A DNA stretch of 64,000 nt, from assembly GCF_003286085.1 (NCBI RefSeq), contig NW_020825381.1, forward strand, positions 82,014 through 146,013, in the 5' to 3' direction. Made by a program: the position numbers and the translations under genes. The stretch's first letter is position 1. Every line of letters starts with the position of its first letter. Below are positions 1 through 10,378 of the stretch, piece after piece. This DNA is from Drosophila persimilis. Lineage: Eukaryota; Arthropoda; Insecta; Diptera; Drosophilidae. The notes beneath the pieces were generated by a model that was given only the letters and a program-made list of their open reading frames with translations, did no database searches and was not told the origin of the DNA.

Positions 1-2550
1 GGCCGTCTCTTGTGTACTCCCTGTCCCGGGCGTGACTTCGTCGTAAAGGGTGCCGGGGAGTCGGGGTTCTCTTCCTTGCAGGAGGAAAGCGGGGCTGAAT
101 CCGGTCGTCTCGGAGACGCTGGAGTTGATCGCCAATGTCATCTCGGGTAGGAGTTCATCCCACGTGTTCTGGTGGTCGTCGACGAACTGTGCGATCATCG
201 TTTTCACAGTCCGATTGGCTCTCTCCGTCGGGTTTTCTTGTGGGCAATACGGGGCTGTGTGTTGTAGGTCCACGCCTGCGGTTCGCAGGAATGTTTTAAA
301 CGATCGGCTGGTGAACTGGGTTCCGTTGTCGCACACGAATAGTTTCGGCACGCCGAAGCTGCTCAGTATTCGTTCTCGTTCGAGGTTCGCTCTTGTCGCT
401 TTCTTGAGGGGTACCAGTTCGACCCACTTGGAGAAAGTGTCGAAGAAGACCAGTAAGATGGTGTTCCCGTGCTTGGACCGTGGTAATGGTCCGACGAAAT
501 CGGCACACAGGGTGGCGAAGGGTTCATCGGCTTTGCGTGTGAGCATCCTGCCCACGGCCTTGCGCTGTGTGGCCTTGAACTTCTGGCAGCTTACGCAGCC
601 CTGCACGTACCGTCGTACGTCTCGGTGTAGTCCTGGAGAGTAATATCGTTGCGTTGTCCTCAGGATGGTTTTCCGGACGCCGAGGTGTCCTGCTGTTGGT
701 TCGTCATGGCATTCGCGGAGTACTCTCGTTCGGCCGTTTTTATTCACGCATAGTTTCCACGGTATGTGGTCGTCGTCGTCGGCTCCGTGTCCTAGATAGC
801 GGTATAGCTGCCCGTTTTCGTGCGTGAAGTCCGGGTATTTTTGGGGTTCGTCTTGGACTTGCTGGATCCTTTGTTTAAGCCAGGTGCACGCTGCGTTGTC
901 TTCCTCCTCGATGCGGGAGAGGGTCTCCAATGGTTGTCTTGACAGCGCGTCGGCGACTACGTTCTGGTTGCCGGCCCGATAGTGCACGTCGTATTGGTAT
1001 TGCTGTAGTTCGAGCGCCCATCTTGCTACTCTACCGTAAGGGCTCTCGAGGGTATTTAGCCACTTTAGTGCGAGATGATCGGTCATGACATCGAATCGGT
1101 AGCCTTCGAGATAGCATCGCAGTTTTCGGATCGCCCAGATGACGGCGAGGCATTCCTTGTCGGTGGCCGAGTAGTTTTCTTCTGCCTTGTTGAGGCGTCG
1201 ACTGACGTATGCGATGACCCGCTCTTTCCCTTCGATCTCTTGGGTGAGGACCGCGCCTACTCCAAGGTTGCTTGCGTCCGTCTGCAGGGAAAATTTGACG
1301 TTAAAGTCTGGGCAGGCGAGTACTGGTGCGGTGGTGAGCAGTGTTTTCAGCTCGTCGAAGGCGTCTTGTTGTTCTTGGCTCCATGTCCATGCTTTCCCTT
1401 TCTTCAGCAGCAGTAACATTGGTTGGACCACGGTGGCGAAGTTTGGGACAAATCTGCGGTGCCAACCGGCCATGCCTACGCATTGTCGTAGCTCCTTCAG
1501 GTTGGTCGGCGGCCTCAGATCCTTTACGGCTGCGATTTTGTCGGGGTCCGTGTGGATACCTTCTTCGCTGATCATGTGACCCAAGTATTTTATCCGGCGT
1601 TGGAAGAAGGCGCACTTGTCCGTGTTGATCCGTAGGTTTGCCTTTCGCAGTCGTGCGAAGACTTCTTTTACGTTGTTCAAAAGTTCCTGGAAGCTTTTCC
1701 CGACGATGACGATGTCGTCGAGATATGCGAACGCGAATGGTTCCATGTCTGCGCCGATAACGGCGTCGAGGGTCCGTTGAAACGTGGCTCCCGCGGAATG
1801 TAAACCGAAGGGCATTACTTTCCATTGGTATAGCCCTCTGCCGGTATCGTGAATGCCGTGGCTTCCCGGCTGTCCCGGGCCATTGGTATCTGCCAGTACC
1901 CGTTTTTCAGGTCCAGGGTCGTGATGAAGTGGGCATTTCGGATTCGCTCTAGTATGTAGTTGATCCTGGGTAGCGGGTACGCGTCCGGGATAGAACGCTC
2001 GTTTAGCTGCCGATAATCTAAACACATGCGCCATCTCCCGTCCTTTCTGCGGACCAGGACGATTGGCGCGCTGTGGGGGCTCCGGGATGGTTCGATTAGG
2101 TCCTCTGCTATCAGTTGGTCGACCTGTTCATCGATGATCCGCCGCATGGCTGGATTTTTCGGGTAGTACCGCTGTTTTATGGGTCGGTTGTCCCTCATGA
2201 CGATGGTGTGTTCCCTCGGAGGCCTGCGAGTGTCGGCAGTTCTTCGTCTAGAAATTCCTGTATTCTCGGCGCGATGTCGGGAGGCCATGGGTCGGAGATT
2301 CGTTCCGAGTCGTCCTCCGGTGGTTCGTCGATTCCTGGGTCGCAAGTGTAGTCGGGGTGCTCGGGGAGGATCGTTGTGTCGAATGCGCTTGGTGGTTGGA
2401 CTTCGCGAGTGTATTCGCTTATGCCGGCGACGGCGGCGGGTGCGTCGCTCAGGTGTGGGGGTTTCGTGTGTGTCCTGGAGGTGCTTGCGCGACGTTGTAC
2501 TCAGCGTGATGTACGAACGTGCGGGTCTCGATTGCGGTCGTAGCGTTTGA
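1..2550 (-). pseudogene. Pol: reverse transcriptase, RNase H and 5' part of integrase (Osvaldo-like copy 1)
   Basis: The enzyme module copies the element RNA and inserts the DNA. RT is read from about 2170 down, with VLVRRKDGRWRMCLDYRQLN near 2050-1990, LDLKNGYWQIP near 1920-1880 and the catalytic YLDD box near 1720. RNase H (QTDASNLGVGA) lies near 1300-1260. The integrase HHCC zinc finger (ending CVSCQKFK) is near 700-560, followed by the catalytic region (first Asp in CADFVGPLP near 515, second in CDNGTQF near 335). A one-base loss near 1841-1846 shifts the frame just before the motif QWKVMPFGL, so the ORF from 2345 stops at 1815. Otherwise the frame reads open for about 1.7 kb, which indicates a fairly recent break. 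Confidence 0.85.
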
Positions 2551-2749
2551 CCGACGGCTAGTTTGGGCGGTGAGGTTCACCGACATGGCTCCAGGCGTGG
2601 TGCTGGGCCGCATGCCGGCGCCGTACGAGGTGTTGTCCGGGAGGCGTTCCATGATGCGGTGACGATCGATGGTGTGTCGGCTCCAGGTGCGGCGGGGTTC
2701 CGATTGATGCCTCGTGTCTTCCGGAGGGGCGTCCTGGGTTCCTTTCCCA

Positions 2750-3370
2750 TCATTGGTGGAACTGCGTCGGTGCCCTCGGTGTTCCTTGTGCTCGTGTCTC
2801 GTGTCGTGGCGGGGGATTCGTTGGCGGCGGGGGTCTCAAGTTCTTGGGTCCGTGGGCGTGTACTTGGCTGGCGGTGATCATCGGCGTGTTTGGGAGGGGG
2901 CGTCGGGAGCCTTGAAGATGGAGGCGTGTGGTGCCACATTGTATTGTGGTTTCGAAGGCGCACAGGAAGTCCATACCTATGATGGCTTGCTCTAGCATGT
3001 TGGGCAGCACCAAGAGCGGCATCTGTACCTCTTGCTCGTCTAGTTTGACGCGTGCTAGCAAGATCTGAGTTATCTCGCGTGCTGAGCCGTCGGCTAGGCG
3101 TATCGGTACGCAAGCGTCGCGCAGGTCGTTGTCGTGGCCGAGTTGGCGGACGAGGTCGGCGTTGATGAAACTTCGGGACGCCCCGGTGTCGACCTTGGCT
3201 TCCGTGCGCCGTCCTCCGTCCTCCGTACTTGTAGCGGGTTTCTTAGTTGGTTGTCTGAGGAAGCGTCGTGCCCGGCTGATCGCCGTGTCAGTTGGGGACG
3301 CGAGTCGTTTCCCGACGGGTCCTGGCGGCAACAGCCCACGGTGCGTGTTCCGCGCTTGCCGCATTCCCAA
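2750..3370 (-). pseudogene. Retropepsin (aspartic protease) domain, Osvaldo-like copy 1
   Basis: This is the protease that cuts the element's polyprotein. The catalytic motif VDTGASRSF is at about 3200-3175. The flap region follows, and the closing motif IIGMDFL sits near 2970, giving the usual retropepsin spacing. The N-terminal side overlaps the end of gag in another frame. Against copy 2 (9240-9540), copy 1 lacks a short stretch just upstream of the protease start, so the gag-protease join is damaged. The proline-rich tail down to 2750 is probably the protease-RT linker. Confidence 0.8.
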
Positions 3371-4627
3371 CAGAAGAGGATCGATGGGTTGGTGCAGTCG
3401 CGAGATACATGTCCCGCTTCTCCGCAGCGTCGACAGGCTGCGTGCGGGCTGGCGATGGGGGCGGTGATCATTCGATGTGTCGCTTCCTGTGCTGAAGCGC
3501 CGGCTTGGTGCGGCTTCCTTGCGAGTTCCGAGGTGTTCCAGTGGGGCTTTCGGAATTGGGCCCGATTCGTCCCGCTTTCGTTTTGTTGTGCCGTTGGCCG
3601 CGTATACCTGGGTGGTTGTCGAGGGGGGATGAGGATCGCTGGTACGTTTCGTTCCTGGATGCTCTCGAACTCTGTGGCCAACATCGTTAATTGCGTCAGA
3701 CTTCTCAGTTCGTGTCTTCGCACGTACAGCTGGTACGCCGGGAGAGTGTTGTCATAGATCCGGCTAAGTTCTTTGGCTTCGTCGTACCCGGCGTGGTGCA
3801 TGAGCAACCGGAGCTCGATGACGAAGTCCTTGAACGGTTCGCCCACCGCTTGTTTGCGGTCCCTGATCTGGTCTTCCAATTGCTCGAAGTACCGGGGAGG
3901 CAGGAAAAAGGCTAGGAATTCCTGACGGAAATCGGCCCATGAGGCGCTCTGGAGTCGGCTGGTGCGGAACCAACGGTTGGCTCGGTCGGTGAGGAGCTCT
4001 GCCATGGCTCGCGGCACGTAGTTCATGTCTACCCCGTACGAGAGGGCGCGCTCTTCCAGTAGTTCGATGAACGACAGTGGGTCGTCCTGCCCGTCGAACT
4101 GGATTCCCCACTTTCGGATCCGTTCCGCCATCTGCGCGGCGTGACTGTAGTAGTGGCCGTCTGTGGGGCCATTTCCTCCTGCTGTCGGCAAGATCCTTCT
4201 CATGGGCGAAGGCCTTGGCTCCGGGGGCGGGGCTTCGGTAGATCTTCGGCGGTTATCGATGTCGGTGAGGTGCTGGCCTTGCCTTCCATGAATCCTGGAA
4301 CTTGTAGGCTGAGTTTGGGGTCCGTCTTCCGCTTCTCTGTTGGTGCTGAGGTGTCGGGCTGGGGCGATCTGGCTCGTCCTGGCGATCTGGCGTACTGCCG
4401 CTCGAGCTCCGCCAACCTGACCCAGGCATCGTGTTCGAGGGGCCCGGCGACTAGTTCGGCGAAACTCCTCCGCAAATCTTCCACGTTCCCCTCGCGGCTG
4501 AATCCGAATTCCTCCGCGAGGGACTCCAGCTCCTCTCGGCGACGTTTGTGTCGGTACTCACCCCTGGGTTGGCGACGAATTCTCCAGGGTAATGGCCGCT
4601 GGCCTGTTCCTCTGTGTGGGATTCCAT
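3094..4627 (-). pseudogene. Gag, Osvaldo-like copy 1 (broken)
   Basis: The ATG on the minus strand is at 4627-4625, matching the start of copy 2 (7915). An Arg/Ser-rich N-terminus is followed by a capsid-like region (DDPLSFIELLEE, PRAMAELLTDRANRW, FFLPPRYFEQLEDQ) at about 4110-3800. Two cysteine clusters follow near 3440-3370 (CRRCGEAGHVSRDC, then CWECGK). The frame breaks twice: near 4553 by a small deletion after the first 30 codons, and near 4210 in a C/G-rich run. These give separate ORFs at 4200-4484 and 3094-4203. Gag would form the virus-like particle core and bind RNA. Confidence 0.8.
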
Positions 4628-4907
4628 CGCTCCGATCGTTTACTTGAGTTGGCTGTTTCGCTGGGCTTGCGCTTTTCCTTCACTAGGGCACTGTGTCGAG
4701 CTTCGCGGCTGACGCTTCGAATTTCTTCTCGGGGTGATGGCACTGTTCGCGTTTCTCTGTCGCTGTGTCGCGCTTTCGTCTGCTCGTTGCGCAACTCTCG
4801 CCGTTGATATTGCGCTAGGTCGGGGTTTTCTTTGGGTTGTTCTCTTGTGTTCTTGCTCTAGTGGCCGTGGGGTTTTATTCCACAAACCCTCGCTGACGTT
4901 CCCTCAG

Positions 4908-4925
4908 GTCCCTGTTCGGGCACCA
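4908..4925 (-). promoter_or_regulatory. Primer binding site, tRNA-Lys type
   Basis: On the minus strand TGGTGCCCGAACAGGGAC lies two bases after the LTR end. It differs by one base from the complement of the 3' end of tRNA-Lys(UUU), the primer site also used by lentiviruses. Copy 2 carries TGGCGCCCGAGCAGGGAC at 7618-7635, with the difference at another position. The family consensus is therefore probably a perfect lysine site. It would prime minus-strand DNA synthesis. Confidence 0.8.
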
Positions 4926-4927
4926 CT

Positions 4928-5829
4928 TGTGATGGACCTATTTCAGGCTGAGGTAAGCTCAGTCACGTCCAGGGGTCTGTTCACAAGAAATTTGTAGAAA
5001 TGTGTTGGAACCTTAAGGGCGGCGTCAGAGGGCGGCCTGTCGTCGAGAGGTGGATCGGGGCTCGGGCGGGCGTTGCTAGCGTTGTGTATATGACACTACC
5101 GGGTGGACTCGGGGTGGGGCGACGTCGGTGTCTCGGCTGATTGGGGTGAACTTACGCAATCGGGTGTTTTTACTTTGCAAATTTGACACTTTATTGTATT
5201 TCTTAGCGGTTTAAATTACTTATTTTTTATTGGGCGCCGATGTCTTCTGGTGGGTTCCGGGTACCGCGTCTGTACTCCGGACTGGGTCTCCGCGTAAATT
5301 TTGGTACAACGACCGTACTGTGAGCCGGATCTCTGCGTAAGTTTTGGTACAACGACCGTACTGCGAGCCGGATCTCTGCGTAAGTTGCTTTCTGGTCTAT
5401 TCGGCGTCTATTTATACGCCAATGGGCTCTGTGTCAGCGGGTTCAGAAGTGCACTTCCGCGTCGGGGTGCACTTTGCCGTTCTGGCGATCGCGGGTTGAC
5501 CTAGTTCTGTCTCTTCGCGATTTTGGCGAGCTGGCGGGTTTGCCGTTGGGGGCTTGTCGTGGGCTTCCGCGGTGTCATCGTTTTGTAGCCGATGAACCCG
5601 GAAGACTGCGCCTGGCCGGTTGCTTGGTCTGGAGTGGTGGAAGTCAGCGTGACCTGGTGTGTTTGGTCAGCGTTATGAAGACGGCGCGTGTCAATCGGTG
5701 GCTATGTGTGGAGGGGCGGTGTTCGTGTAGTAAATTAATTTACGTTGGGCGAGGTGTTGCAATTTAGTAGCCGGGTTTTTATAGAGCGTTGGGAGAGGCG
5801 TTGTAGCGAACCCTTTTGGGTTCGTTACA
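4928..5829 (-). repeat. 5' LTR of Osvaldo-like copy 1 (902 bp)
   Basis: On the minus strand it runs from TGTAACGAACCC (5829) to CCATCACA (4928), a TG...CA LTR ending two bases before the primer site. A TATA box (TATAAAA, minus) lies at about 5776-5783 and AATAAA at about 5190-5195. The transcript would therefore start near 5750, and R would end near 5170. The unit contains the 43-bp tandem repeat listed separately. The flanking target duplication cannot be checked because the 3' LTR is outside the window. Confidence 0.8.
5299..5385. repeat. Two 43-bp tandem repeats inside the Osvaldo-like LTR
   Basis: A block beginning TTGGTACAACGACCG occurs at 5301 and again at 5344, with one mismatch (TGTGAGCC versus TGCGAGCC). 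A partial third copy is visible upstream (CTCCGCGTAA near 5288). Direct repeats in U3 of an LTR often act as enhancer repeats. That role is inference here. Confidence 0.75.
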
Positions 5830-6424
5830 GTATAGATTAAAATTTCAGAGCTGTTTTATAGAGCTCACTCGACACTTTGAACCGTTTGTAAAATCATAAT
5901 TATTTGACAGTTTTGTGCGTGTCCCTGCTTCTGCTTTGTTTGTTGTGCGGTGATCTGGTAACCTCCTCCTTAAAACAAAACGACATTCAAATGGAATGGT
6001 TCCCCTGACACTAATCTAGTGTGGCCGCCGATACGGATACAAATTCCGAACAGGAAATACTATTGTTAAGACCTTAAAAGAAAAGTCTAGACATTTGCGA
6101 GTTGAGTTGTAAATTCAAACTAAATTTTATTCTTAAAATCAGAGCCTTATATGTGATTTGACAATGAGGTAGGAGGTACAATTTGGTAGTCTATAATTAT
6201 CGTTAGACCTACGCAGAGGATACACTATACTGAGGGTGTCTATTTGAGTACATGCTTACATTAGTTTTATTTTAGGACCGCATTTGTTAAGTGTTTTCTC
6301 CACTTGTGTTTTGTTGTCGTATTAATGGGTTACAGATCTCTGTTTACACCAGTGCAGTCATAACTTGTCTACTTTATGTAATTTTTTTAGAGATCGGTGT
6401 TGTTACATGAGTGAATGGGTACAA

Positions 6425-6531
6425 TAATCTATTTATGTTTAAACATTCTGCAAGGGGCCGAAAGTGGCATTGTATTGACGATAATATGTTCATGTTTGAA
6501 CATTCTGCAAAGGGCCGAAAGTGGCATTGTT
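6425..6531. repeat. 57-bp tandem duplication in the BEL/Pao LTR
   Basis: AACATTCTGCAA...GGGCCGAAAGTGG occurs at 6442 and again at 6499, a 57-bp period with a few mismatches. The same duplication is present in the second copy at about 58740-58845. It therefore belongs to the element and predates both insertions. Confidence 0.75.
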
Positions 6532-6624
6532 TTGTATTTTGATTCTTGTGAACCTTTTTGTGTACATTTTCTTTATAGCTATAATTACAAGTACAGATAA
6601 TCATTTACAGTCAATTACAGTGGG

Positions 6625-7010
6625 TAGGGAAGTGCTATCGTTTGCAGTCTTCGTGCTACTTTAATTCTTCTTACGGCATAGATTATTATCATTATTATGA
6701 TTCCGATAATTAAGGCCGCATGTCCAGATACATGATGGAACTTAAGTCCTTTTAAGTTAGATGACCTTCTTTTAACAATTTTATTTCGTTTCTTAACTTA
6801 TCCATTTCTTCTGTATGGTTAATTAATGGTACTGTTAATGGATTCCAAACAATTTTTGGTATTTTGCTTATATTACTTATATAAAAGGATGAAATTGGCT
6901 CGTAGCTTTCTGTTTGAATACTGTGATGAGGTACTAGTATTTTATCATGCGGAAGATCAATTAGTTCTTGATTTGAGTTACTACATTGAATTCTAGCATT
7001 AGTGTTTACT
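6625..7010 (-). pseudogene. Env-like C-terminal remnant (ectodomain end plus membrane segment)
   Basis: Downstream of the integrase tail, minus-strand frames encode a stretch with PHDKILVPHH and a potential glycosylation site (LINHTEEM). After one frameshift comes a strongly hydrophobic run (ALIIGIIIMIIIYAV) followed by basic residues, a typical single-pass membrane anchor with a short inner tail. The layout (pol, then a membrane glycoprotein end, then LTR) matches env-bearing insect retrotransposons. The N-terminal part is missing. Homology to the F-protein type of env is inferred from layout only. Confidence 0.5.
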
Positions 7011-7097
7011 GGAACTTTGAAGAGTCAACTACCCTGCCTTTCTAATTCGACCCAAAATGATCATGTCTCTGCTATCTTCCTATACACGCAATTTGAA

Positions 7098-7385
7098 TTA
7101 CCTTTTACTACTACGAGTACTTCTGGTCTCTTTTGGAGTCATTCCTGAGTCTTGCTCTTCTGACTCAATTCCAGCTAATGGACAAATTTTAGTTATACGT
7201 CGTTTTATCAACCCGTCTTGATGTTTTATAGTTACTACTCTGACTCTAACGTCCCTACCTTTATGTATTTCTTCTATTTTTCGCAAGGTCCATCTAGCTG
7301 GGTGACAGGTTTCATCTTTTATTAATACAATCTGTCCTGTTTTAATATTCTGCATTCCTATTTTCCATTTATTTCTTTCCATTTC
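7098..7385 (-). pseudogene. BEL/Pao integrase C-terminal domain fragment
   Basis: A minus-strand ORF with the BEL/Pao signature of the integrase tail: GQIVLIKDETCHPARW, then GRDVRVRVVTIKHQDG and RRITKICPLAG. This domain follows the DDE core and binds DNA. The rest of pol is missing. It differs by one residue (ARWTL versus ARWPL) from the copy at 57882-58166. Confidence 0.8.
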
Positions 7386-7389
7386 TTCC

Positions 7390-7635
7390 ACAATAAAGTG
7401 TCAAATTATCGAAGTAAAATTACCCGATTGCGTAAGTTCACTCCAATTAGTCGAGGCACCGACGCCACCCCGCTCCACGTCCACATACACCATTCGATAC
7501 ACAACGCTAGCAACGCCCGCCCAAGCCCCGATCCATCTACTCTACGATAGGCCACCTTGTGGATTGACCCCTGGACGTGACTGAGCTTACCTCAGCCTGA
7601 AATAGGTCCATCACAAGTGGCGCCCGAGCAGGGAC
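7390..7635 (+). repeat. Truncated 5' LTR (7390-7615) and lysine-type primer site (7618-7635), copy 2
   Basis: The LTR piece starts at CAATAAAGTGTCAAA, equivalent to the polyadenylation region of copy 1, and ends CCATCACA at 7615. Two bases later comes the primer site TGGCGCCCGAGCAGGGAC. U3 and the promoter are missing, so the copy has no LTR promoter of its own. Confidence 0.8.
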
Positions 7636-7914
7636 CCAAGGGAACGTCAGCGAGGGTTTGTGGAATAAAACCCCACGGCCACTAGAGCAAGAACACAAGA
7701 GAACAACCCAAAGAAAACCCCGACCTCGCGCAATATCAACGGCAAGAGTTTCGCAACGAGCAGACGAAAGCGCGACACAGCGACAGAGAAACGGGAACAG
7801 TGCCGTCACCCCGAGAAGAAATTCGAAGCGTCAGCCGCGAAGCTCGACACAGTGCCCTAGTGAAGGAAAAGCGCAAGCCCAGCGAAACAGCCAACTCGAG
7901 CAACAATCGGAGCG

Positions 7915-9235
7915 ATGGAATCCCATACAGAGAAACAGCCCAGTGGGTATTACCCTGGAGAATTCGTCGCCAACCCAGGGGTGAGTAGCGGCTGGATACA
8001 CAAACGTCGCCGAGAGGAGCTGGAGTCCTTCGCGGAGGAATTCGGATTCAGCCGCGAGGGGAACGTGGAAGATTTGCGGAGGAGTTTCGCCGAACTAGTC
8101 GCCGGGCCCCTCGAACACGATGCCTGGGTCAGGTTGGCGGAGCTCGAGCGGCAGTACGCCAGATCGCCAGGACGAGCCAGATCTCCCCAGCCCGACACCT
8201 CAGCACCAACAGAGAAGCGGAAGACGGACCCCAAACTCAGCCTACAAGTTCCTGGAATCATGGAGGGCAAAGCCAGCACCTCACCGACATCGATAGCCGC
8301 CGAAGATCTACCGAAGCCCCCGCCCCCGAAGCCAAGGCCTTCGCCCATGAGAAGGATCTTGTCGACAGCAGGAGGAAATGGCTCCACAGACGGCCATTAC
8401 TACAGTCACGCCGCGCAGATGGCGGAACGGATCCGAAATTGGGGAATCCAGTTCGACGGGGAGGACGACCCACTGTCGTTCATCGAACTACTGGAAGAGC
8501 GCGCCCTCTCGTACGGGGTAGACATGAACTACGTGCCGCGAGCCATGGCAGAGCTCCTCACCGACCGAGCCAACCGTTGGTTCCGCACCAGCCGACTCCA
8601 GAGCGCCTCATGGGCCGATTTCCGCCAGGAATTCCTAGCCTTTTTCCTGCCTCCCCGGTACTTCGAGCAATAGGAAGACCAAATCAGGGACCGCAAACAA
8701 GCGGTGGGCGAACCGTTCAAGGACTTCGTCATCGAGCTCCGGTTGCTCATGCACCACGCCGGGTACGACGAAGCCAAGGAACTTAGCCGGATCTATGACA
8801 ACACCCTCCCGGCGTGTTGAGAGAGCATCCAGGAACGAAACGTACCAGCGATCCTCATCCCCCCTCGACAACCACCCAGGTACACACGGCCAACGGCACA
8901 ACAAAACGAAAGCGGGACGAATCGGGCTCAATTCCGAAAACCCCACTGGAACACCTCAGAACCCGCAAGGAAGCCGCTCCAAGCCGGCGCTTCAGCCCAG
9001 GAAGCGACACATCGAATGATCACCACCTGTAACCTGTCGACGCTGCGGAGAAGCGGGACATGTATCTCGCGACTGCACCAACACATCGATCCTCTTCTGT
9101 TGGGAATGCGGCAAGCGCGGAACACGCACCGTGGGCTGTTGCCGCCAGGACCCGTCGGGAAACGACTCGCGTCCCCAACTGACACGGCGATCAGCCGGGC
9201 ACGACGCTTCCTCAGACAACCAACTAAGAAACCCG
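7915..9235 (+). pseudogene. Gag, Osvaldo-like copy 2
   Basis: Starts at ATG 7915 (MESHTEKQ) and is open for 252 codons through the capsid-like region. A nonsense codon (TAG, 8671-8673) replaces the Leu that follows FEQ in copy 1. About 90 bp are also missing near 8818, joining the capsid end directly to the spacer. The cysteine cluster region lies near 9035-9110. This copy keeps the N-terminal frame that copy 1 has lost. The family gag is therefore about 450-480 residues, judging from both copies. Confidence 0.8.
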
Positions 9236-9239
9236 CTAC

Positions 9240-10015
9240 AAGTACACGACGGCCGGATAGTGGCGAGAGTGACCATCGGAGGACGGCGCACGGAAGCCAA
9301 GGTCGACACCGGGGCGTCCCGAAGTTTCATCAACGCCGACCTCGTCCGCCAACTCGGCCACGACAACGACCTGCGCGACGCTTGCGTAACGATACGCCTA
9401 GCCGACGGCTCGGCACGCGAGATAACTTAGATCTTGCTAGCGCGCGTCAGACTAGACGAGCAAGAGGTACAGATGCCGCTCTTGGTGCTGCCCAACATGT
9501 TAGAGAAAGCCATCATAGGGATGGATTTCCTGTGCGCCTTCGAAACCACAATACAATGTGGCACCAAACGCCTCCATCTTCAAGGCTCCCAACGCCCCCT
9601 CCCAAACACGCCGACGATCACCGCCAGCCAAGTACACGCCCACGGACCCAAGAACTTGAGACCCCCGCCGCCAACCAACCCTCCGCCACGACACGAGACA
9701 CGAACACAAGGAACGAGGAACACAGAACCCACGGCCACGACGAGGCACACTAGCCCCAGGCCCACTCCGAGAAACCCAAAACCAAGCAAAGCAACGGAGA
9801 AAGCGAGCCGGTCTCCCGAGGGCACCGACGCGGTTCCACCAACAATGGGAAAGGAACCCAGGACGCCCCTCCAGAAGACAACCCGGCCCCAGCAACGACA
9901 GCCGCCACGCAGCAGCCAGGCGCTCGAGGTACCACCTCCGACCGCCACCCTGGCCCACGAACGCGTCGACACCGCCCTCGACTCGAAAACTACCCCTACG
10001 GAACAATGTCGGTAA
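9240..10015 (+). pseudogene. Protease and protease-RT linker, Osvaldo-like copy 2
   Basis: The retropepsin motif VDTGASRSF is at about 9304-9330. A TAG at 9427-9429 replaces a Gln codon of copy 1. The frame then resumes through IIGMDFL (9520). The long proline- and threonine-rich linker runs to 10015, and a following frame (10006-10375) reaches the point where the element is cut. The protease core itself looks complete apart from the stop. Confidence 0.75.
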
Positions 10016-10378
10016 TCTCCATCGCCCAAACTAGCCGTTGGTCAAACGCTAGCATCAAGACCCGCACGTTCGTACATCTCGCCGAGTACAACGTCGCGCG
10101 AGCACCCCTCAGGACACACACGAGCACCCCACACCTGAGCGACGCACCCGCCGTCGTCGCCGGCATAAGCGAATATACTCGTGAAGTCGAACCACCAAGC
10201 GCATTCGACACAACGATCCTCCCCGAGAACCCCGACTACACTTGCGACCCAGGAATCGACGAACCACCGGAGGACGAATCGGAACGAATCTCCGACCCAT
10301 GGCCTCCCGAAATCGCTCCGAGAATACAGGAATTTCTAGACGAAGAACTGCCGACACTCGCAGGCCTCCGAGGGACGA

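Larger units (their letters stand above)
1..5829 (-). mobile_element. Osvaldo-like Ty3/gypsy LTR retrotransposon, copy 1 (3' end outside window)
   Basis: Read on the minus strand the order is LTR, lysine-type primer site, gag, protease, RT, RNase H, integrase, which is the Ty3/gypsy order. The window starts inside integrase, so the rest of integrase and the 3' LTR lie outside. The LTR starts TGTAACGAAC and carries a TATA box and AATAAA. Gag has no long N-terminal matrix and carries two cysteine clusters. The lysine tRNA primer site is as I recall it for Osvaldo of D. buzzatii, so the clade is named by analogy. At least three frameshifts make this copy inactive as written. A second copy in opposite orientation starts at 7390, about 1.6 kb away. 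Confidence 0.85.
5830..7389 (-). mobile_element. BEL/Pao element 3' fragment (integrase tail, env-like end, LTR)
   Basis: Read on the minus strand, this stretch is nearly identical to the plus-strand sequence 57880-59435 at the far end of the window. It carries the integrase C-terminus, an env-like C-terminal region with a membrane segment, and most of an LTR. It is bounded at 5829/5830 by the start of the Osvaldo-like LTR, and near 7389 by a truncated Osvaldo-like LTR in the other direction. It is thus a BEL/Pao fragment wedged between two Osvaldo-like copies. AATAAA (minus) lies near 6130. Confidence 0.8.
7390..10375 (+). mobile_element. Osvaldo-like element, copy 2 (5'-truncated LTR, gag, protease; pol lost)
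   Basis: Plus-strand copy of the element at 1-5829. It begins inside the LTR at the AATAAA region (7392) and keeps the end of the LTR, primer site, gag, protease and the protease-RT linker. It stops at about 10375, just before RT, where roo-like sequence begins. It differs from copy 1 by many substitutions and by independent indels. The two are separate old copies, not a recent inverted duplication. Confidence 0.85.

Noticed and set aside
296..508. Short minus ORF and long plus ORFs in 50-5800
   Set aside because: They are shadows of the minus-strand Osvaldo-like gag-pol or of its GC-rich LTR; none carries a domain.
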